The notes below the pieces were generated by a model. It was not told where the DNA came from, ran no database searches, and worked only from the letters and a program-made list of their open reading frames with translations. A program made the position numbers and the translations under genes. From JAJDYQ01 sp963662865 (GTDB lineage Bacteria > Pseudomonadota > Gammaproteobacteria > JAJDYQ01), in assembly GCA_963662865.1 (NCBI GenBank), contig OY759969.1, positions 2,232,001 through 2,296,000 on the forward strand: a stretch of 64,000 nucleotides of DNA, given 5' to 3'. The first letter of the stretch is position 1. Every line of letters starts with the position of its first letter. This document shows positions 59,666 to 64,000 of this stretch, piece by piece.

Positions 59666-60373
59666 ATGCCAGACCATAGCCAGGCAAATATATTTGATGT
59701 GCACCCATCACAAGAAATGGTAGCACTTTTTAAAGACAAACCATTTCAAGGCCAATCACCCGAAAAAGCCTCCATTATATTTCTGAGCTCTGATGCAAAT
59801 TATTCTCCAGAAATTTCAAACCATCCTTTTTTCAATTTTATTTTGGAGTACCAGAAAAATGGAATTGCATTTTGGAAAAAATATGACTGCCATCATCCCT
59901 TCCTTTTATCAAACTATCCATTCAACAAAAATACAGGTGGCGTTCCTTTTCATCGGAATTTTAGGAAAATAGGGCTCAGCACTACCCATATTGAAAACAT
60001 CTCATTCCTGGAACTTCTGGATATACCAACAATAGGGAACAAGTCAAAAAACAAAAAACTCTTTTATGATCTCGTCTCAAAATCTCACCTTGCGTACATA
60101 GAAAACCTTATGATGGGAGACTCCAGCAAATTATTTTTTGTATCTAATGGTGTTTTGAAAGATATTGAAAAGTTAAAAAAACGGTTTCCAGTATTTAAAT
60201 GGCTGGATCTGCCAGTGACGGGGCGACTTTCAAAAGGAATTAAAAGCAATAAAATCGAAGAGATTTATCATTTTTCTTCTTGGCAAATACATGGTCAACT
60301 TGCTGAAATTTCAACAATAATAAATAAATGGCTGGAAAAATCTGCTAACAAATCACTTCAGCGGATGGCGTGA
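59666..60373 (+). CDS. Unrecognised cassette protein
   Basis: Favoured start ATG 59666, 235 residues; the frame is open to a TTG at 59654. Alpha/beta composition: KASIIFLSSDANYSPEISNH, FHRNFRKIGLSTTHIENISF, SKLFFVSNGVLKDIEKLKKR, FKWLDLPVTGRL. The pattern of SSDANYSP-like loop and late SNG strand recalls uracil-DNA-glycosylase-type folds, but the signature residues are not clear enough to assign it. The last residues (NKSLQRMA) are encoded by attC18. Confidence 0.6.
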   Translation: MPDHSQANIFDVHPSQEMVALFKDKPFQGQSPEKASIIFLSSDANYSPEISNHPFFNFILEYQKNGIAFWKKYDCHHPFLLSNYPFNKNTGGVPFHRNFRKIGLSTTHIENISFLELLDIPTIGNKSKNKKLFYDLVSKSHLAYIENLMMGDSSKLFFVSNGVLKDIEKLKKRFPVFKWLDLPVTGRLSKGIKSNKIEEIYHFSSWQIHGQLAEISTIINKWLEKSANKSLQRMA

Positions 60374-60434
60374 ACGTCGGCGGCGCTGACGCGGCAAGGT
60401 CGGGTGGCGCCACCGCTGAGTTCAAACGTTAGCC
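60343..60434 (+). other. attC site 18
   Basis: Left core TGCTAAC, right core GTTAGCC, arms TCACTTCAGCGG / CCGCTGAGTTC and a GC-rich inner stem. Confidence 0.87.
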
Positions 60435-60474
60435 CCTTTAGGGAAATTGCATAAAACAGAAGTGCCATTAAATT

Positions 60475-61212
60475 ATGGAACTGTTCTTTCTCCTTCTGCT
60501 AATTTTTATCGTTTTACCCCTGGTATTTAGCTCGGCAAAGTACAAGGGGTATGCGGGTGAAAGAAAAGTTGTACGTAAGCTTGGAAAATTTATCGATTCG
60601 ATCGAGGGGGGTAAAGCATTCCATAATGTAACATTAGCAACGCTCGATGGAACCACTCAAATTGATCATGTTCTTTTAGCCCCCCAAGGTATTTTCGTTA
60701 TTGAAACTAAAAATATGACGGGATGGATATTTGGAGGGGAGTGGCAAAAAAGATGGACACAAACCATATATAAGAAAAAAGTAAATTTCCAAAATCCTAT
60801 CCACCAAAACTACAAGCACGTAAAAGCACTGGAAAAACTGCTAGAAGCGAACCCTGAAATCATATTCAATGTTGTTGTTTTTGTAGGTGATGCCAAGTTT
60901 AAAACTGCTATGCCTGACAATGTTATGAAATTAAGAGGGCTGTTACCTTATATAAATTCGCATTCTGAGCACGTTTTAACCGGCAGAGACATTGAAAAGT
61001 ATGATTCATTGATAGATCGAACCATTTCAGGCAACGTGGTATCTGATAAACAGCACGTGCATAATGTTAAGAGAAATCGTGAGAACCCTATTTGTCCAAG
61101 GTGTGGAAGCTCTATGGTGCTGCGCACAGCGAAAAAAGGAAAGAATAAAGGCTCACAATTTTGGGGGTGCTCTGGTTTTCCATCATGCAGGGCAGTCAAG
61201 AAAAAGGGCTAA
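60475..61212 (+). CDS. NERD-domain nuclease-like protein with a zinc ribbon
   Basis: A 245-residue protein. An N-terminal membrane helix (LFFLLLLIFIVLPLVFSS) precedes a NERD domain: YAGERKVVRKLGKF, TTQIDHVLLAPQGIFVIETK (Asp...E-x-K nuclease core) and GEWQKRW. The C-terminal ribbon CPRCGSSMVLRTAKKGKNKG and FWGCSGFPSCRA is a topoisomerase-type C4 zinc finger. Such fusions are common in mobile DNA and may act on foreign DNA at the membrane. Cassette closed by attC19. Confidence 0.83.
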   Translation: MELFFLLLLIFIVLPLVFSSAKYKGYAGERKVVRKLGKFIDSIEGGKAFHNVTLATLDGTTQIDHVLLAPQGIFVIETKNMTGWIFGGEWQKRWTQTIYKKKVNFQNPIHQNYKHVKALEKLLEANPEIIFNVVVFVGDAKFKTAMPDNVMKLRGLLPYINSHSEHVLTGRDIEKYDSLIDRTISGNVVSDKQHVHNVKRNRENPICPRCGSSMVLRTAKKGKNKGSQFWGCSGFPSCRAVKKKG

Positions 61213-61321
61213 CAATGGCGGTCGAGAGGGACTTACCTTCCGCGGTGTTCGTTTGTGCTTTACGCTACGCTAGCACAAGCCTCACCTCGCTACGGTAAGC
61301 CCCTCACCGCTAGCGTTAGGC
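61207..61321 (+). other. attC site 19
   Basis: Left core GGCTAAC, right core GTTAGGC. At 115 bases it is the longest attC here, with GTGCTTTACGCTACGCTAGC hairpin in the loop and ACTTACC / GGTAAGC arms. Confidence 0.87.
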
Positions 61322-61451
61322 TTTATACGCATATCGTTTGCAGCACCATTACTTTATGGAATAAGTAGACTATTACTACAGATCAAAGCCCAGAAAAGTG
61401 AATTTACTGGTAAATTTACGCATATTGGTTGTTTAAGAACTAGGAAATAGC

Positions 61452-62660
61452 ATGAGTAAATTAAAACTGGGAGTTATTGGAACTTCAAGAAAAGAAGATG
61501 AACGACGTTTCCCAATTCATCCAGAGCATTTGTCTCGTATTCCTGATGCTATTCGTCGTCAGCTAATATTTGAGGAGGGTTATGGAGCACCGTTTGATAT
61601 TTCAGATTCAGAGATTGCTGCTCAGGCGGGTGGGATTGCAACACGGCATGAATTATTAGCAGACATTGGCATGGTAATCATTTCAAAACCTGTACTGGCT
61701 GATTTATTGGAGCTCCGTGAAGGAGGAACGTTGTGGGGTTATGTGCATTGTGTACAACAGCAGGATATCACTCAGGCTGCTTTGAACCGTAAGCAGACAC
61801 TTATTGCCTTTGAGGATATGTTTGTTTGGTCTCCAAGCGGACAACGATGTCGACATACATTCTATAAAAACAACGAATTAGCTGGTTATTGTGCGGTACT
61901 GCATGCCTTACAGCTTAAAGGAATCGATGGGCACTACGGCAACCGCCGTAAAATAGTTATTTTCAGTTTTGGTGCAGTCAGTCGGGGAGCGATATACGCG
62001 CTCAAGGCTCATGGTTTTAGAGACATTACCATTTGTATTCAGCGCCCAGACCATGAAGTTCGTGAAGAGGTGCTTGATTGTCACTACGTTAAGGTTAGAG
62101 CGGGTAACGAAGACGAAGCGCGGATGATGGTGGTGGAGCACGATGGAGCTAAAAGACCGTTGGCTGAACTCATTCTTGAAGCAGATATCATTGTAAATGG
62201 AACCTTTCAAGAAACGGATAATCCTACTGACTTTGTGATCGAAGAGGAAAGTTCGTGCCTTAAACCTCACAGTCTTATTATTGATGTCAGTTGTGATCAG
62301 GGAATGGGGTTCTTTTTTGCTAAACCAACCACATTTAAACAACCGATATTTAAATATAAAACGATAGATTACTATGCTGTGGATCATACACCGAGCTTCC
62401 TTTGGGAAAGCGCAACTCGCTCAATTTCTGCCGCACTTATTGTATATTTATCAACGGTTCTATCGGGCCGTGATAGTTGGCAGAAAAATGAAACTATCAG
62501 ATATGCTATAAATATTGATGGTGGTGTTATTAAAAAAACCTCAATTATTACGTTTCAAAATCGCGAATCGAATTACCCCCATAACCATATCAACCGACTT
62601 GAAAATAAATCCAAGAAGCCTAACAAATCAATCCAGCCGACCGCCTTCGGCGGCGGCTGA
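61452..62660 (+). CDS. Alanine dehydrogenase/N5-carboxyethyl-ornithine synthase-like oxidoreductase
   Basis: A 402-residue NAD(P)-dependent enzyme-like protein. N-terminal substrate domain: VIGTSRKEDERRFPIHPEHL, LIFEEGYGAPFDISDSEIAA. Rossmann region: KIVIFSFGAVSRGAIYALKA near 178. DIIVNGTFQ and IDVSCDQGMGF follow. This resembles the AlaDH/PNT family, including the opine-type N5-(carboxyethyl)ornithine synthase. Substrate unknown. The C-terminus (PNKSIQPTAFGGG) is attC-encoded. The 130 bases before it may hold its own promoter. Confidence 0.72.
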   Translation: MSKLKLGVIGTSRKEDERRFPIHPEHLSRIPDAIRRQLIFEEGYGAPFDISDSEIAAQAGGIATRHELLADIGMVIISKPVLADLLELREGGTLWGYVHCVQQQDITQAALNRKQTLIAFEDMFVWSPSGQRCRHTFYKNNELAGYCAVLHALQLKGIDGHYGNRRKIVIFSFGAVSRGAIYALKAHGFRDITICIQRPDHEVREEVLDCHYVKVRAGNEDEARMMVVEHDGAKRPLAELILEADIIVNGTFQETDNPTDFVIEEESSCLKPHSLIIDVSCDQGMGFFFAKPTTFKQPIFKYKTIDYYAVDHTPSFLWESATRSISAALIVYLSTVLSGRDSWQKNETIRYAINIDGGVIKKTSIITFQNRESNYPHNHINRLENKSKKPNKSIQPTAFGGG

Positions 62661-62674
62661 TTGAGGCGTTAGGC
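62618..62674 (+). other. attC site 20
   Basis: Left core GCCTAAC, right core GTTAGGC, inner stem CAGCCGACCGCC / GGCGGCGGCTG. Last plus-oriented site before the array switches strand. Confidence 0.9.
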
Positions 62675-62697
62675 GCAAACCACAAACTAATGTTTTG

Positions 62698-63783
62698 TTA
62701 GGATTTTTCATTTAACAGAAACTCCATACCTGCCAACTCATGTCCATTTACGATAATGCTAATCGAATGATTACCTGCATAATATTCTCTTGTTGAAATT
62801 TTCTTGAACGAAAAAGATTTCTTAACAGTTTTGTTATTACTATCAACTTCTGACTCAGATATTTTGAATATTTTCCTTGATAAATTACCGCTTTTCTTAA
62901 CAAAATCTATCGCATATTCAATTCTAAGCCTTCCGAGCTTTTGTTTTTGCGATTCAATTGTAAAAGAGAAATTCAGATTACCTTCCATTTCAACGGATTT
63001 TTGGGTTGTGAAATTTTTAATTTCAAGATGCTCTGGCTTTGAGAAGCCAAACAGATTCATTATCTCCGGCTGCCCTTGCTTTAGTAGCGTGCGACAAGCG
63101 TGCTTAATAATCCAGTCTGTTCGTTGATTGCTACCCAGCCAGCTCTTGGCTATCTCTATTACAATCTGTGGGTTATCTTTTGATATGTCATTCAGATTAT
63201 TGGCAACGCTCCTTCTTACATATTCACTATCATCATTTTTCAGTTTTTCCAATATCGGCAGGATTTGGGATGGATCTCGCTTAAATTCAGGAAGTGCCAT
63301 TGCCCAGGGTAAGCGAGGCCGACATCCTTCAGATGAAAGCCGACGTACATGGTGATTTTCTGATTCAGCCCATAATTCCATTTGTGCCATCATTTTCTTA
63401 TTATGTTTTTTAATGAATGGTCGAACCGCAGACTCAGAACTTGCATACGAGGTGAAGTGCTCCAAAGCATGAATGGACTCTTCATACTGATCTAAGCCAT
63501 ACAGCTCCACAAAACCCGGAAAAAACATATACTGAAATCCACTGAATTTTGATGACAATTTCATTAGTATTTGAATAGCATCAGAATAATCCATTGGTAA
63601 ATATTGGTGCAATGATTCTGAAATATGTTTCATCCGCTCCTTTAGTTCTTTTTCTTTCCATTCATTATCAAATATATGAGAAGAAAACCCATCTTCATCA
63701 AAATTCTCATGCAGGCTTGACACTTGTTCGCACAAGGATTTTACAAGTTCAACGTTGTATAAGTTTTTTAATGGTTCCGGCAT
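62698..63783 (-). CDS. DNA alkylation repair (AlkD/HEAT-repeat) protein, inverted cassette
   Basis: A 361-residue protein. HEAT-type helices make up about residues 60-230: YSDAIQILMKLSSKFSGFQY, HHVRRLSSEGCRPRLPWAMA, SEYVRRSVANNLNDISKDNP, TDWIIKHACRTLLKQGQPEI. This matches the AlkD-like alkylpurine glycosylase family (COG4335 type). The C-terminal 130 residues form a beta-rich domain. It is on the minus strand, its ATG lies 14 bases after a minus-oriented attC core, and its stop is embedded in a TCCTAAC half-site, so it is a cassette inserted in the opposite direction. Confidence 0.8.
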   Translation of the reverse strand: MPEPLKNLYNVELVKSLCEQVSSLHENFDEDGFSSHIFDNEWKEKELKERMKHISESLHQYLPMDYSDAIQILMKLSSKFSGFQYMFFPGFVELYGLDQYEESIHALEHFTSYASSESAVRPFIKKHNKKMMAQMELWAESENHHVRRLSSEGCRPRLPWAMALPEFKRDPSQILPILEKLKNDDSEYVRRSVANNLNDISKDNPQIVIEIAKSWLGSNQRTDWIIKHACRTLLKQGQPEIMNLFGFSKPEHLEIKNFTTQKSVEMEGNLNFSFTIESQKQKLGRLRIEYAIDFVKKSGNLSRKIFKISESEVDSNNKTVKKSFSFKKISTREYYAGNHSISIIVNGHELAGMEFLLNEKS

Positions 63784-63796
63784 GGTTGGTTTTGAA

Positions 63797-63878
63797 TCCT
63801 AACATTGCCAATGAGCGGCTTATTTTTCAGTGGCAAGCGCAGCACAGCTACTGAAAAATAAGTCCGATTCAATTGGGC
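63797..63878 (-). other. attC site 21, minus orientation
   Basis: Read on the minus strand: left core GCCCAAT, right core GTTAGGA, with GGACTTATTTTTCAGT / ACTGAAAAATAAGCC arms. It separates two minus-strand cassettes. Confidence 0.82.
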
Positions 63879-63926
63879 TTGTCAAGCTTTTTTCATAATA
63901 TGGTATCGGATTCAGGCAAGAAAATG

Positions 63927-64000
63927 CTATTTTGCATCCGCGCTTTCGGCCAGTTTGATCTTCCGGAAGCGAGCGACTACCTTGCCCCCGGCATTGTCGG
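63927..64000 (-). CDS. 3' end of an unidentified minus-strand gene (partial)
   Basis: The frame DNAGGKVVARFRKIKLAESA then DAK and a TAG stop at 63929-63927 enters from the right window edge. It ends 49 bases before attC21, the place of the preceding cassette's gene. Too short to identify. Confidence 0.45.
   Translation of the reverse strand, partial: DNAGGKVVARFRKIKLAESADAK

Noticed and set aside
22185..62674. Repeated palindromes considered as a CRISPR array or as scattered transposon ends
   Set aside because: Repeats are 55-115 bases, variable inside, bounded by RYYYAAC and GTTRRRY, and each follows a gene. That is the attC pattern, not direct repeats with short spacers and not fixed IS ends.

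Overview
The window is chromosomal DNA from a gammaproteobacterium, most likely a lithotroph. The evidence is the gammaproteobacterial order infC-rpmI-rplT-pheS-pheT-ihfA-merR, a dnaG next to the start of rpoD, a Qmo/Hdr-type sulfur-metabolism module, and a complete cytosolic uptake [NiFe]-hydrogenase locus. No rRNA or species-level marker is present, so the genus is not assigned.

Region by region. (1) 1-21.6 kb is ordinary core DNA: the rpoD start and dnaG (minus), tRNA-Arg(CCG), the translation operon with pheST and ihfA (plus), tRNA-Pro(GGG), an AapJQMP-type amino-acid ABC transporter (plus), a subtilase-like autotransporter (minus), and qmoA-qmoB-hdrC (minus). (2) 21.7-40.1 kb is a chromosomal integron cassette array read on the plus strand. 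It has about 17 attC or attC-like sites and six copies of an attI-like leader (two partial). Four leaders sit beside truncated or broken 5' fragments of a divergently oriented integron integrase gene (intI); one is cut by an IS end and one keeps no intI. No full-length intI lies in the window. (3) 40.1-40.6 kb holds IS relics. (4) 40.7-58.3 kb is a hydrogen-uptake island: nickel permease, hypB-A-E-D-(SIS)-C-F, NHL, NifU-Rieske, two small membrane proteins and a TPR protein on the minus strand; then a sigma54 activator, zinc-ribbon protein, perfect sigma54 promoter, hydrogenase small and large subunits, two HiPIP-like proteins, a maturation protease and a small protein on the plus strand. (5) 58.3-64 kb returns to integron DNA: an IS relic, a seventh intI-fragment/attI head, four plus-strand genes with three attC sites, then a switch to cassettes on the minus strand.

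How the genes fit together. In the island, the activator and sigma54 promoter should switch on the structural genes, the Hyp proteins and nickel permease build the active site, and the Rieske and HiPIP-like proteins are candidate electron carriers for an enzyme with no export signal. The cassettes are rich in nucleic-acid enzymes: GIY-YIG, HhH-GPD, two PD-(D/E)XK, HNH with an NTase, RecQ-phosphoribosyltransferase with DprA, NERD, and an AlkD-like protein. This suggests a store of anti-mobile-element and DNA-repair functions. Each attI-like leader carries a promoter-like element pointing into the next cassette.

The most unusual structure is the repetition of the integron head (5' intI fragment + attI + promoter) seven times without a complete integrase, with the whole hydrogenase island enclosed between two of these arrays and bordered by inverted relics of related transposases.
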